This document shows positions 42,533 to 51,138 of a stretch of 59,502 nt of DNA, piece by piece. The position numbers and the translations under genes are program-made. The notes under the pieces are model-generated. The model was not told where the DNA came from. It did not search any database and worked only from the letters and a program-made list of their open reading frames with translations. How positions within the stretch are numbered: the first letter of the stretch is position 1; every line of letters begins with the position of its first letter. This DNA is from Bryobacterales bacterium (GTDB taxonomy: Bacteria > Acidobacteriota > Terriglobia > Bryobacterales > Bryobacteraceae): NCBI GenBank assembly GCA_003167255.1, contig PMTR01000185.1:4400-63901 (forward strand), given 5' to 3'.

Positions 42533-42657
42533 GTGGCGCACGCACTCGTGCGTGCCGTGCCGAGACTCGTCTCGACACCCCTGTGTGGTACGGACAATCC
42601 GCCGGGGCCAGGCGTCGGCATGAGTGCCGACGCGGCACGCACGAGTGCGTGCGCCAC
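42533..42657 (-). repeat. 125-bp triple-hairpin repeat, family C, copy 3
   Basis: Perfect 24-bp ends as in copies 1 and 2; inner hairpins GCCGAGACTCGTCTCGACAC-like and GCGTCGGCATGAGTGCCGAC, same orientation as copy 2. It occupies most of the 268-base gap between the adaptor and the TolC-like gene, so it may have inserted into the operon. The ORF reads through it in frame with the TolC-like gene. Confidence 0.9.
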
Positions 42658-42688
42658 TTCGTCACAAATCTTCATCAGGAAATTAGCC

Positions 42689-44515
42689 ATGTGCAAATCA
42701 ATCCTTAGCGTTTTGCTTGCCTGTTGGCTTGTGGCGGGGCCGGGCGTGGCCGCGCCTCAGGTCAGTTTCCAGAACTCGCCGCGGGTTCACGAGTTGATGC
42801 GCGCGGGCAATCTGTACCTATCGTTGCAGGACGCGCTGGCGCTGGCGATCGAGAACAACCTGGATATCGAGCTCGAACGTTATCTGATGCCGCAGGGCGA
42901 TGCCGAACTGCTGCGGGCGCAAGGAGGCGGCACGGTGCGCGGGCTCAACTTCACGATTGCGGAAGTGCCGGTGGGCGTGGGCGGGCCGTTGAGCCCGGTG
43001 GTGACCAGCGCGGCGTCGGCGGGGCGCGCTACGGCCGGAACGTCGGTGGTCACCAACGCGCTGGAGCTGGGCGTGCTGGGGGAGCCGCAGGATAATTACT
43101 CGCTGCAAGGCACCATCGGGCAGTCGAGTGGCACCGCCGTTCCGGTCTACGATCCGGTGGCGAGCGGCATCTTGAACTTTACCCACCAAACCACTCCGCA
43201 GACCAGTTTCCAATCCTATGGGACCAACGCGCTGGTGACCAATACCACGACGGCCAACGCGGGAATCGGGCAAGGGTTTGTGAGCGGCGCGGTAGCGTCG
43301 GCGAGTTTCGCCAACTACCATACCAACTGGAACTCCCTCACCAGCGGCCTCCAGCCGTTTTCCGGCTCGAGCCTGGGAGTGACGGTCACGCAGCCGCTGC
43401 TGCGAGGTTTCGGGGCCAGCCTGAACCGGCGTTTCATCCGCATCGCCGCCAACGAACGCAAGATCACCAGCCTGCTGTTTCAGCAGCAGCTCATCGCGAC
43501 GGTTTACGGCGTTATCCGCCTCTATACGGATTTCGTGGCGCTGACCGAAGACGAAAAGGTGAAACAGGAGACCGTGACGCTGGCCGAGAAGCTGCAGCGC
43601 GACACCCAGGCGCAGGTGGACGTGGGGACGCTGGCCCGCGTGGAGCTGGCGCGCGCCAGCGCTCAGGTCTTTTCGGCGCGCCAGGACGTGATTAACGCGC
43701 ATGGCCTGGTGGAGGAGCAGGAGGCCATCCTCAAGACCGTGCTGACGCGGCGTGGCAACGACGATGCCGAAATCCGCGCGGCCCATATTATTCCCACCGA
43801 CACCCTGACCATACCGGAGCAGGACGAACTCATCCCGATGCAGGATCTGATTGCCGGCGCGCTACAGAACCGGCCGGACGTGGGGCAGGCGCGATTGCAG
43901 ATTGAGAATTCGTTAACTGGTCTCGCAGGCGCGCGTAACGCGACGCTTCCCGAAGTGGATTTGGTGGGTATGATGCAGAACAACGGGCTGGGCGGAACGC
44001 TGAATCCATTGGCAGGCAATGCCTACCCCGGTTATAACGGCGGTTATGGCAGCGCGCTCGAGCAGGTGCTGGCCCGCAACTACCCCACTTATGGAATCGG
44101 CGTGCAAGTGACGCTGCCGATCCACAATCGCATCGCGGAAGCAGACCTGGCGCGCGACGAACTGCAAGTGAAGCAATCGCAAGTGCGGCTGAGGCAATTG
44201 CAGAACCAGGCCCGTCTGGAAGTGGAAGACGCGCTGATTGCCATGCGCCGCTCGCGGGCGTCCTACCAGGCCGCGACGGAAGCGAGCCGCCTGCAGCAGG
44301 AATCGCTCGAGGCCGAGCAGGCGAAATTCGAAGTGGGCTCTTCCACCAGCTTCTTCGTCATCCAGTACGCCAGCCTGCTGGCGCAGGCGAAATCCACCGA
44401 AGTGGCGGCGCGCAGTTCCTATGTGAAGGCCAAGGCCGCGCTGGCGCGGGCCACGGGCTCGATCCTGGAAGACAACCGGATTTCATTCGACGCGGCGGTT
44501 CGAGGCAAGATGTAA
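42689..44515 (+). CDS. TolC-like outer-membrane efflux protein
   Basis: 608 residues from ATG 42689, preceded by AGGAAAT and a signal peptide (CKSILSVLLACWLVAGPGVA, cleaved before APQ). Two OEP repeats are readable as long helices (YTDFVALTEDEKVKQETVTL and LQLQIENSLTGL-like), with ALALAIENNLDIELERY at the start. A Cys at residue 13 in LLAC could alternatively be a lipidation site, as in NodT-type OMFs. It completes the tripartite pump with the two upstream genes; frame-open sequence upstream is repeat C and not used. Confidence 0.86.
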   Translation: MCKSILSVLLACWLVAGPGVAAPQVSFQNSPRVHELMRAGNLYLSLQDALALAIENNLDIELERYLMPQGDAELLRAQGGGTVRGLNFTIAEVPVGVGGPLSPVVTSAASAGRATAGTSVVTNALELGVLGEPQDNYSLQGTIGQSSGTAVPVYDPVASGILNFTHQTTPQTSFQSYGTNALVTNTTTANAGIGQGFVSGAVASASFANYHTNWNSLTSGLQPFSGSSLGVTVTQPLLRGFGASLNRRFIRIAANERKITSLLFQQQLIATVYGVIRLYTDFVALTEDEKVKQETVTLAEKLQRDTQAQVDVGTLARVELARASAQVFSARQDVINAHGLVEEQEAILKTVLTRRGNDDAEIRAAHIIPTDTLTIPEQDELIPMQDLIAGALQNRPDVGQARLQIENSLTGLAGARNATLPEVDLVGMMQNNGLGGTLNPLAGNAYPGYNGGYGSALEQVLARNYPTYGIGVQVTLPIHNRIAEADLARDELQVKQSQVRLRQLQNQARLEVEDALIAMRRSRASYQAATEASRLQQESLEAEQAKFEVGSSTSFFVIQYASLLAQAKSTEVAARSSYVKAKAALARATGSILEDNRISFDAAVRGKM

Positions 44516-44517
44516 GT

Positions 44518-45171
44518 GTGCCTCCGCTACGGTCCGGGCTTGAACGGCTCTCGCGGCGCTTCCGCCGCCGGCGCATGCAGCGCTTTGTGCGGGAGTTCTC
44601 GGTCGGCCGGGAGACGCGTGTGCTGGATGTGGGCGGCACGCCGGACGATTGGCAAATGGTTCCCGTGCAGCCGCGCCTGGTCCTGCTGAACATGCCGCGG
44701 GCCCGCGCCGACATGGCGGGCGCGGCCCAATGGGTGGCGGGAGACGGGCGCGCGCTGCCGTTTGGCGACCAGTCATTCGATGTAGTCTTCAGCAATTCGG
44801 TGATCGAGCACGTCGGCGATGCCGCCAGCCAGCAGCGCTTCGCGCGTGAGGTAGCGCGGGTGGGGCGCGGATTCTGGGTGCAGACGCCCAATCGCTGGTT
44901 TCCCGTGGAGCAGCATCTATTGACGCCGTTCCTTCACTGGCTGCCGAAACCGTGGCAGCGCGCGGTAGCGCGGCGCGGCACGGTGTGGAGCGCTGTGGCA
45001 CGGCCGGCGCCGGACCGGCGCGAGTTCTATACCGAACATTTTTTGCGGGACATCCGGCTACTGGGGCCGCGCGAACTGCGGGCGCTGTTTCCGGCGGCGC
45101 GCATCCTGCGCGAGCGGTTTCTGGGAGTTACTAAGTCGCTGATCGCGATTGGGAAGAGACAGGATGACTAA
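44518..45171 (+). CDS. SAM-dependent class I methyltransferase
   Basis: 217 residues from GTG 44518, two bases after the TolC-like stop. Rossmann motif I is LDVGGTPDDW, the acidic motif region follows, then GDGRALPFGDQSFDVVFSNSV, typical of the Methyltransf_11 family (PF08241). Substrate unknown. Position in the efflux operon suggests it modifies the exported compound or an envelope component (inference). Its last 8 bases overlap the next gene. Confidence 0.82.
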   Translation: MPPLRSGLERLSRRFRRRRMQRFVREFSVGRETRVLDVGGTPDDWQMVPVQPRLVLLNMPRARADMAGAAQWVAGDGRALPFGDQSFDVVFSNSVIEHVGDAASQQRFAREVARVGRGFWVQTPNRWFPVEQHLLTPFLHWLPKPWQRAVARRGTVWSAVARPAPDRREFYTEHFLRDIRLLGPRELRALFPAARILRERFLGVTKSLIAIGKRQDD

Positions 45172-46195
45172 CCCTAGACTTGCCAATGACGGGCCAGGAG
45201 GCCTGTCCCACTGTGGGACAGGCCTCCTGGCCTGTCTTCTTCTTCAAGCCTCGCTCGGCGCGCAGACCTCGGAGTTCGTCGCGGAGCGCATGCCCACGCC
45301 CTCGTGCCACGCTTCCACCATCGTCGAGCTGCGCCCCGGCGAGTTGATGGCGGCCTGGTTCGGCGGTACGGCGGAGGGCCGGCCGGACGTGGCCATCTGG
45401 GGCGCGCGCCGGCAAAACGGATATTGGAGCGCGCCCGCCGAGCTGGTGCGCGAGCCGAATATCGCCACCTGGAATCCGGTGCTGTTCCGCTCCGGCGATG
45501 GCGTGCTGTGGCTCTACTATAAGTTCGGCCCGGGACCGCAACAGTGGACGGCCGGCCGGATGTCGAGCCGCGACGACGGCAAAACCTGGTCGGAGGCGGA
45601 GCACCTTCCGGCCGGCATCTACGGGCCCATTCGCGCCAAGCCACTGGTGCTGCCGGATGGAACCATCGTGAGCGGAACCTCAGTGGAGAGCTACCAATCG
45701 TGGTCGGCGTGGATCGAGCGCAGCACCGACCAGGGAAAGACCTGGACGCGCCACGGTCCCATTCGCGCGGAAGGCGGCGGCATCATCCAACCAGTGGTGG
45801 TCTGGATGGGCGGCAAGCACGTGCGGTTTTACGCGCGGTCGCAGTTCGGGCGGATTGTGGTGGCCGATTCGCCGGACGGCGGCGTGACGTGGACCGGCGC
45901 TCACCCCATCGATCTTCCCAATCCCAATGCCGGCATTGACGTGGTGCGTTTGAAGGACGGCCGTTTCGTGATGGTGTACAACCACAGCGCCACGGCACGC
46001 AGCCCTTTGAACCTGGCGGTGAGCGCGGATGGCGACCACTGGACGGAGTTTCACGCGCTGGAGACCGAACCGGGCGAGTACTCCTACCCGGCGATGATCC
46101 AGGCGAGCGACGGCACTCTGCACATCACTTACACCTGGCGGCGGGAGCGCATCAAGTATGTGAGATGGCCCCTGGTGGCGATCCCGAAACCGTAA
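45164..46195 (+). CDS. Exported sialidase-like BNR-propeller protein
   Basis: 343 residues from ATG 45164 (ATG 45149 is also in frame). The signal sequence (hydrophobic GTGLLACLLLQASLGA) is partly encoded by a 41-bp perfect palindrome. The body matches the BNR-repeat-like family (PF13088): S-x-D-x-G-x-T-W boxes SSRDDGKTWS, STDQGKTWTR and DSPDGGVTWTG, plus RPDVAIWGARR and WNPVLFR near the start. True exo-alpha-sialidases have an Arg triad and Asp/Tyr that I could not confirm; plant and bacterial homologues of this group often have other or unknown substrates. Confidence 0.8.
   Translation: MTNPRLANDGPGGLSHCGTGLLACLLLQASLGAQTSEFVAERMPTPSCHASTIVELRPGELMAAWFGGTAEGRPDVAIWGARRQNGYWSAPAELVREPNIATWNPVLFRSGDGVLWLYYKFGPGPQQWTAGRMSSRDDGKTWSEAEHLPAGIYGPIRAKPLVLPDGTIVSGTSVESYQSWSAWIERSTDQGKTWTRHGPIRAEGGGIIQPVVVWMGGKHVRFYARSQFGRIVVADSPDGGVTWTGAHPIDLPNPNAGIDVVRLKDGRFVMVYNHSATARSPLNLAVSADGDHWTEFHALETEPGEYSYPAMIQASDGTLHITYTWRRERIKYVRWPLVAIPKP
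45192..45232 (+). repeat. 41-bp perfect palindrome inside the sialidase-like signal peptide
   Basis: The arms GGCCAGGAGGCCTGTCCCAC and GTGGGACAGGCCTCCTGGCC (20 bases each) flank a single T. The element covers codons ~10-23 of the gene. GTGGGACAGGCC is also the start of the family B copy at 46196, so it is probably a related REP. Confidence 0.9.
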
Positions 46196-46284
46196 GTGGG
46201 ACAGGCCATCGCCTTTTGTGGCCTGTCCGGCCTCGGCAAAGCGCAGCACACCGACAGACGACAAAAACCGATCGTCTGTCCCAC
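46196..46284 (+). repeat. Twin-hairpin repeat, family B, copy 3
   Basis: The first hairpin is GGACAGGCCATCGCC with a TTTT loop and its GGCCTGTCC partner (changed from CAGACG to CAGGCC). The second is GACAGACGACAAAAACCGAT with GTCTGTC, ending CCCAC. It begins right at the sialidase-like stop and lies between convergent genes. Confidence 0.85.
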
Positions 46285-46299
46285 TTTCATGACAGGCTC

Positions 46300-47472
46300 T
46301 TACTTCGCCGCCTTGTCGGCCAGCATCTGCTCCACGATGTCCTTCACTTCTTTCTTTACGCGCGTCAGTTCTTCGCCACTGCCGATGCTCGGGAAGCCGG
46401 TGTGGACGGCCTTGATGCGGCCATCTCTCCCGATGTAAATCGAAGTGGGATAGGCCCCGATATGTTCGACCTGAGGCACGGCGTCACCGAGTTTGCCGGG
46501 CGGGCCCGCCAGCAGCATCGGATAGGCGATCGCGTACTTGCGGACGAAGGCCTTAAGCGGAGCGTAAGTGGGGTCATCGTTGTATTCGAAGCAGAATCCG
46601 ACGATGTCCAGGCCCTGCAAGTGATAACTCTTGTATAACTCCCCCAGGAAGGGCGCTTCGTCGCGGCAGTTCGGACACCAGCTTCCCGTCACCGTCACGA
46701 TATATGGCTTACCGGCGAAGTCATCTTCCGTCACGGTTTTGCCGTTAACGTCCGGAAGGCTGAAATGGAACTTAGCGGCGGGATCCTTGGCCCTCGCGTA
46801 CATCGCTGGATCTTCGGGGGGCAGGAGGTTGCGCGCGCGTGCCGCGGCCGGACGGAGCGCAGTCAATTTGGAGTTGCCCTGCGTGAGGTCAATGCTTCCG
46901 TCGGCCAGTAAAGTGCCTTCGAGCGAGACCGCGCGGTCGCCCGAGAAATGACTGATCAGAAAATGGCTGCCGTCCACGCGGCCCACCAGCGTGCCGACGT
47001 CGCCGTCCACCCTCAGGATGGTGCCCTTCAGATCGGCGCCGGACTGTTGCAGCAGCAACTGATTCCCGACCGTGGCCGCTTTCGTGTGGACCTCCCATTC
47101 GCCGTCGAATTTCGCGGGTGGCTGCGTGGGAGCAGGCGGCGGCTGATAATGCTTACCGTCAATCGCGCTCGGCCGCGGGGTTCGGAGATTCCGATAGCTT
47201 CCGGTCAACGTGCCGTCTTTCGCGGTCAGTTGCAATTCCGTGTTGATGTAGTCCCAGCGGGCCGTCAGGGCTCCGTCTTTGAGGTCGGCCGAGGTGGAGC
47301 AGGCCGGCTGGGTGTCTTCAAAGAAACAGACGCGAACGGGCGATTCGGTAACTTCCATACGGAAAGGAACGTGGGCTCCGCCGGACGTAATGAATGCATC
47401 CCACCGTCCGTCAAAGTCGCCGGCCAGGGCCACGGTGGCGGGCACGAGTAACCAGAGGGCAAATCTTCGCAT
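46300..47472 (-). CDS. Exported TlpA/ResA-like thioredoxin-fold protein
   Basis: 390 residues with a signal peptide (RRFALWLLVPATVALA). Residues ~20-215 form a beta-rich unknown region with two similar halves, each opening F-D-G-x-W (DFDGRWDAF and FDGEWEVHT); then a thioredoxin domain with redox site WCPNC (Cys266, Cys269) and the cis-Pro region GAYPTSIYIG. It probably acts in periplasmic disulfide reduction, such as cytochrome c maturation, though no ccm gene is near. Divergent from the OCD gene across 49 bases. Confidence 0.85.
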   Translation of the reverse strand: MRRFALWLLVPATVALAGDFDGRWDAFITSGGAHVPFRMEVTESPVRVCFFEDTQPACSTSADLKDGALTARWDYINTELQLTAKDGTLTGSYRNLRTPRPSAIDGKHYQPPPAPTQPPAKFDGEWEVHTKAATVGNQLLLQQSGADLKGTILRVDGDVGTLVGRVDGSHFLISHFSGDRAVSLEGTLLADGSIDLTQGNSKLTALRPAAARARNLLPPEDPAMYARAKDPAAKFHFSLPDVNGKTVTEDDFAGKPYIVTVTGSWCPNCRDEAPFLGELYKSYHLQGLDIVGFCFEYNDDPTYAPLKAFVRKYAIAYPMLLAGPPGKLGDAVPQVEHIGAYPTSIYIGRDGRIKAVHTGFPSIGSGEELTRVKKEVKDIVEQMLADKAAK

Positions 47473-47521
47473 ACGCGAATTCTATCGCGTTCGGGGTTCT
47501 CCGTGCGTCCAGCGCGCTAAA

Positions 47522-48463
47522 ATGGACAACGGTTTGCGAATCATCGAACTGTCCGAAATCCGGCGCGCGCTGGCTTACCCCGATCTCATCAATTGCATGC
47601 GCGACGCTTTAATCGCCCAGTCCCGCGGCGAATGCGACACTCCCATGCCGATGCACCTGGACATTGCGGCGGAGCGGGCCGAAGTCCACATGAAGTCCAG
47701 TTACCGGCGCGGCGGCCGGTATTTCGCGCTGAAAGTGGCGTCCACTTTTCCGGGCAACGTGGCGCGCGATATGCCCACCGGGAACGGCATGGTGCTGCTG
47801 GCGTCGGCCGAAACCGGCGAGCCCGTAGCGATGCTGGCCGATGAGGGCCACCTCACGGATTTGCGCACGGCCGCCGTGGCTGCCATGGTGACGCGCGAGC
47901 TCGGGCGGCGCGACGAAAGCATCGGCATCCTCGGTACCGGCGTGCAGGCTCGCCTGCAAGCGCGGATGCACGCTGAAGTACTCAACCTGAAACAAATCTG
48001 GATTTGGGGCCGCTCAGTGGAGCGGACGCTCGAATGCTCGCGCGATCTCGCCGTCATTGCGCCGGGCGCGGCGGTTCACATCGCCGGGTCGCCGCGCGAG
48101 TTGGCCCAGTGCACGCGCCTCATCGTCACTACCACGTCGTCGCGCCAGGCGCTGCTGGCCGCGGCCGATGTGCAGGCCGGCGCGCACATTTGCGCGGTCG
48201 GCGCGGATTCCACGGGGAAACAGGAGCTCGACCCTGAAATCCTCACAAAAGCAGCGCTGTTGCTGGTGGATTCGCGCCGCCAGTGTGAGAAGCTGGGAGA
48301 ATTGCAGCACGCGCCGGGCGCGCGGGAACGGGCGATGGAGATCGGCGCGTTCTGCGAAACTCCGCCTGCGTGGGACGGCGCCGGGGTCAGCGTCTGCGAC
48401 CTCACCGGGCTCGGCGTCGAGGACCTGTACATCGCCGAATACTGTTTCGGGAGGCTCAATTGA
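47522..48463 (+). CDS. Ornithine cyclodeaminase/mu-crystallin family protein
   Basis: 313 residues from ATG 47522. The family motif MPMHLDIAAERAEVHMKSSYRRG and the NAD-binding IGILGTGVQARLQARMH are clear; LTDLRTAAVAA is the conserved substrate-Arg region. Activities include ornithine to proline, alanine dehydrogenase and ketimine reduction, so the exact reaction is open. Overlaps the next gene by 4 bases (TTGA), suggesting they act together on one amino acid. Confidence 0.84.
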   Translation: MDNGLRIIELSEIRRALAYPDLINCMRDALIAQSRGECDTPMPMHLDIAAERAEVHMKSSYRRGGRYFALKVASTFPGNVARDMPTGNGMVLLASAETGEPVAMLADEGHLTDLRTAAVAAMVTRELGRRDESIGILGTGVQARLQARMHAEVLNLKQIWIWGRSVERTLECSRDLAVIAPGAAVHIAGSPRELAQCTRLIVTTTSSRQALLAAADVQAGAHICAVGADSTGKQELDPEILTKAALLLVDSRRQCEKLGELQHAPGARERAMEIGAFCETPPAWDGAGVSVCDLTGLGVEDLYIAEYCFGRLN

Positions 48464-49584
48464 AGATCGAACCGTTTGAGATGGAGCGCATGCAGTCGAC
48501 GTGGGAAAACCTCGTCGAAATGGATATGAGTGAGAGCGGCGTGCGGCCCGTGACGCTGCTGGAGCTCGGGGAAATGGGGCTCGACCTGAACGGCATTCTG
48601 AGTATGCCGCTGGGCTACAGCCAGTCGAACGGCACCATTCCGCTGCGCGAAGCCCTGTCCGCGCTCTATCCCGGCTCGACGCCGGAGCACATCGAGGTTA
48701 CCAACGGCACCTCGGAGGCCAACTACCTGCTGGCGCTCTCGCTGCTACGCGACGGCGATGAGGTGGCCATGGAAGTCCCCAATTACATGCAGTACGGCGG
48801 GCTGCCGAAGAGCTGTGGCGCGCGGCTGCTCCCCTTCCGCCTGCTGCTCGACGGCGATTGGGAGCCGGATTGGGACGAATTCGACCAGGCCGTCAACGAA
48901 AAGACGCGGCTGGTGTATCTCTCGAATCCCAACAATCCCACGGGCTCGGTGCTCAGCGAAGAAGCCATGCGCCGTATGGTGGCGCGCTGCGAGCAAGTGG
49001 GTGCTTATTTACTGGCCGACGAAGTCTATCTCGGCGCGGAGATTCATTGCGAGCGCACGCGCAGCTTCTGGGGCATGAGCGACCGCGTCATCGTCACCAG
49101 CGGGCTTTCGAAAGCCTACGGAATTCCGGGAGTGCGCATCGGTTGGATCGCCGGTCCGAAGGAAGTGGTGGCGCAGTGCTGGAGCCAGCACGATTACATC
49201 ACTATCGGGCCGAATAAGATCTCCGATGCGGTGGCGCGCGTGGCGGTACAGGCCGAAAACCGCGAGAGGCTGTACGCGCGCACGCGGGCCATTCTGCAGC
49301 AAAATTTGCCGATCATGCGGAAGTGGGTGGAGGCCTTCGGCGGCAAACTGGAGTTTCGCGAGCCGCGCGCGGGCGCTCTCTGCCTGGTGCGGTACAACTC
49401 GCCGACGCCGAGCTACACGCTGTGCGAGCGCGTCCGCGTGAACCAGAGCGTGCTGATTGTGCCGGGCGTGCATCTGGGCCTGGAAGGATTTGTGCGGCTG
49501 TGGTTGGGCGGGAGGCCGGAGTTTCTCAGCGAGGGATTGCGAAGGATCGGGATCGAATTCGGAAAGGAATTCGGGACAAGCTAG
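48460..49584 (+). CDS. Class I/II PLP-dependent aminotransferase
   Basis: 374 residues from TTG 48460 (LKIEPFEMERMQSTWEN fits the family start; ATG 48481 would be shorter). Schiff-base Lys218 lies in SGLSKAYG, with ADEVY earlier holding the cofactor Asp and SNPNNPTGS the canonical Asn. It closes a two-gene operon with the OCD-family protein. Its group is seen in amino-acid modification clusters, for example capreomycidine-synthase-like enzymes, but the substrate here is not known. Confidence 0.84.
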   Translation: MKIEPFEMERMQSTWENLVEMDMSESGVRPVTLLELGEMGLDLNGILSMPLGYSQSNGTIPLREALSALYPGSTPEHIEVTNGTSEANYLLALSLLRDGDEVAMEVPNYMQYGGLPKSCGARLLPFRLLLDGDWEPDWDEFDQAVNEKTRLVYLSNPNNPTGSVLSEEAMRRMVARCEQVGAYLLADEVYLGAEIHCERTRSFWGMSDRVIVTSGLSKAYGIPGVRIGWIAGPKEVVAQCWSQHDYITIGPNKISDAVARVAVQAENRERLYARTRAILQQNLPIMRKWVEAFGGKLEFREPRAGALCLVRYNSPTPSYTLCERVRVNQSVLIVPGVHLGLEGFVRLWLGGRPEFLSEGLRRIGIEFGKEFGTS

Positions 49585-49627
49585 CCAGCGTCCAGGAAAT
49601 AGATGGGCAGTCATACAGAAGGGCGAG

Positions 49628-49668
49628 AGCCGCCTGAAGGCGGCTGCGGCCAGGATTGGCCGCCCCAC
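49628..49668 (+). repeat. REP-like repeat, family A variant, copy 3
   Basis: AGCCGCCTGAAGGCGGCT followed by GCGGCCAGGATTGGCCGC and CCCAC. The second palindrome differs from 36-78 by one base (AGAATT to AGGATT); the first hairpin has a changed stem that still pairs, a compensatory pattern. Confidence 0.8.
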
Positions 49669-49686
49669 GGTCAAGTGCATACACTG

Positions 49687-50079
49687 CTAGGTGTCGATTG
49701 CTTGGAAGAGGCCTTGCACGTTGTCGCCGATCGATCCTAAGTCGCCCGTTACAATTGAGCCGACTAGCGCAACGGCAGCATCCACGATGGTGATCGCCTT
49801 GACCACGTTGTTCAAGTGGGCGAGCGCATCTTGCGCGCTCTGGGTGGCCTGCTTGATATTTTGCAGGTGGGGCTGAATGCCCTGCAAGATTGCACCCAAG
49901 GCATCGGCCGTATATTGCTGGCCGCGAGTGTCCAGCGCTTGCGCCTGGTCTTTGAGCCGCTGCTGCTCGGTGGGCGAGAGCGCGTTGAAGTTGCCCAAGC
50001 GGAAGTCGTCCACTGCGTTGGAAAGATTGAAGAAGATTTGCGCCAGCTCTTCCGCCTGTTTTACGGGATCGATCGGCAT
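49687..50079 (-). CDS. Small helical protein of unknown function, module partner B
   Basis: 130 residues, mostly alpha-helical by eye: polar helix EELAQIFFNLSNAVDDFR, a Gln/Ala-rich helix, and a C-terminal hydrophobic stretch KAITIVDAAVALVGSIVTGD. No signal peptide. It lies 11 bases after the lipoprotein gene, and its AGGAG overlaps that gene's stop codon (TAGGAG), so the two are coupled. No family recognised. Confidence 0.72.
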   Translation of the reverse strand: MPIDPVKQAEELAQIFFNLSNAVDDFRLGNFNALSPTEQQRLKDQAQALDTRGQQYTADALGAILQGIQPHLQNIKQATQSAQDALAHLNNVVKAITIVDAAVALVGSIVTGDLGSIGDNVQGLFQAIDT

Positions 50080-50090
50080 CGCTCAGTCTC

Positions 50091-50960
50091 CTAAAAGAAC
50101 GCCTTCTGAATTGCCGGGACCAAACTCTCCAATTGCGCGGCATAGGGGCTGAGCAGGCCCGGCAGTTCTTTCGCCTTCAGGCCGTGGGCATGGGCCGCCA
50201 GATCGTCATTGCCCCTGGCCAGGGTATCGAGGGCCGCCTTGTAATTCAGGGCCGCGGTCTGTTTGGCGGCGAAGCTGGCGCGATCGCTTTGCCAGCGGGA
50301 GTCCAGTACGAGAATCATTTCGGCCGCCCCCTGGTGCTGCAGCAGAAATTCCGAATAGCGAGTGGCGGTCTTCTTCTCCTCGTCCTGCAACTGATGGAGG
50401 TAGACTACGCCGACGGCATCGCCGAGGCCATCGAGCGAAACTCTGATATCCTCGTGAACTTTCACGATGTCGTCCGCCAGTTGCTTCTGCTGGTAAGCGG
50501 ATGTCGCCACCCGAGTGAGGAAGCCGGCAACGGAAGCAAGCGCCGCCTGCGGCGCGGCGCTCAGCTTGGCTTGAGTAGATACCTTGGCGAGGAGGTCCTT
50601 GGCGTCGTCGCCAGCTTTGCTGGTTCCGAAGGAAGCGAGGTCATTCAAAGCGCTGAAATAGTTCGAAATGACTTTGGATGCCGCCTTGAGGCCAGCAGCC
50701 TGATTGCCGATATCGCTGCACGCGGCAGGATTTGGATCCGAGACCGTGAAGGCGCCGAAGGACTCGCGTGTCCGCGCTTCCCGGATGCACGAGGCCTTCA
50801 TGTCATCGAAGAAAGCGTCACCGGTTCTCAGAGTGATCGCCGCGGAGGAGCAGAACCTGGCGATGCTGTCGGGCGTATTACAGGAGAGCAGCAAGGCGAG
50901 TATGAGAACAATGGCCGATGTAGCTTGCTTACTCGTTCGGTTCTGCGGGATGAATCGCAT
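50091..50960 (-). CDS. Helical lipoprotein of unknown function, module partner A
   Basis: 289 residues from ATG 50960 (a GTG at 50978 is also in frame). A basic start then IVLILALLLSC gives a lipobox at the Cys, so membrane-anchored. The mature protein is almost entirely helical with Ala/Lys/Gln-rich coil segments (AKVSTQAKLSAAPQAALASV, EEKKTATRYSEFLLQHQGAA). No catalytic motif is visible. A two-gene module with the 130-residue protein, otherwise unlike its neighbours. Confidence 0.72.
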   Translation of the reverse strand: MRFIPQNRTSKQATSAIVLILALLLSCNTPDSIARFCSSAAITLRTGDAFFDDMKASCIREARTRESFGAFTVSDPNPAACSDIGNQAAGLKAASKVISNYFSALNDLASFGTSKAGDDAKDLLAKVSTQAKLSAAPQAALASVAGFLTRVATSAYQQKQLADDIVKVHEDIRVSLDGLGDAVGVVYLHQLQDEEKKTATRYSEFLLQHQGAAEMILVLDSRWQSDRASFAAKQTAALNYKAALDTLARGNDDLAAHAHGLKAKELPGLLSPYAAQLESLVPAIQKAFF

Positions 50961-51057
50961 ATTAGCCTGGATCTCCACGCTGCGTTCCCATGGTACGAGA
51001 CAGTGTACACCGAAATCTCCTGAACGGCGCGCCTAGGGACCGGGCAGGCTAGAGGCC

Positions 51058-51083
51058 GGGCAGGCGGCACCGCCTGCCCCACC
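51058..51083 (+). repeat. GGGCAGGCGGC palindromic repeat, family E, copy 2
   Basis: The same 26 bases as 27742-27767 (GGGCAGGCGGCACCGCCTGC then CCCACC). The 295-base gap 50961-51255 holds only this and the next repeats. Confidence 0.85.
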
Positions 51084-51138
51084 TAGTGTAGTGCGGCCGA
51101 GGTTCTGCCAGTTTTGCGGGGCAGGCAATCTTGCCTGC

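Noticed and set aside
22332-42657. Three family C copies considered as CRISPR-like
   Set aside because: They are ~6-14 kb apart, with no regular spacers and no cas genes.
49009-49680. Minus-strand 223-residue frame beginning in a REP
   Set aside because: Antisense to the class I aminotransferase; its N-terminus is translated repeat, no family motif.
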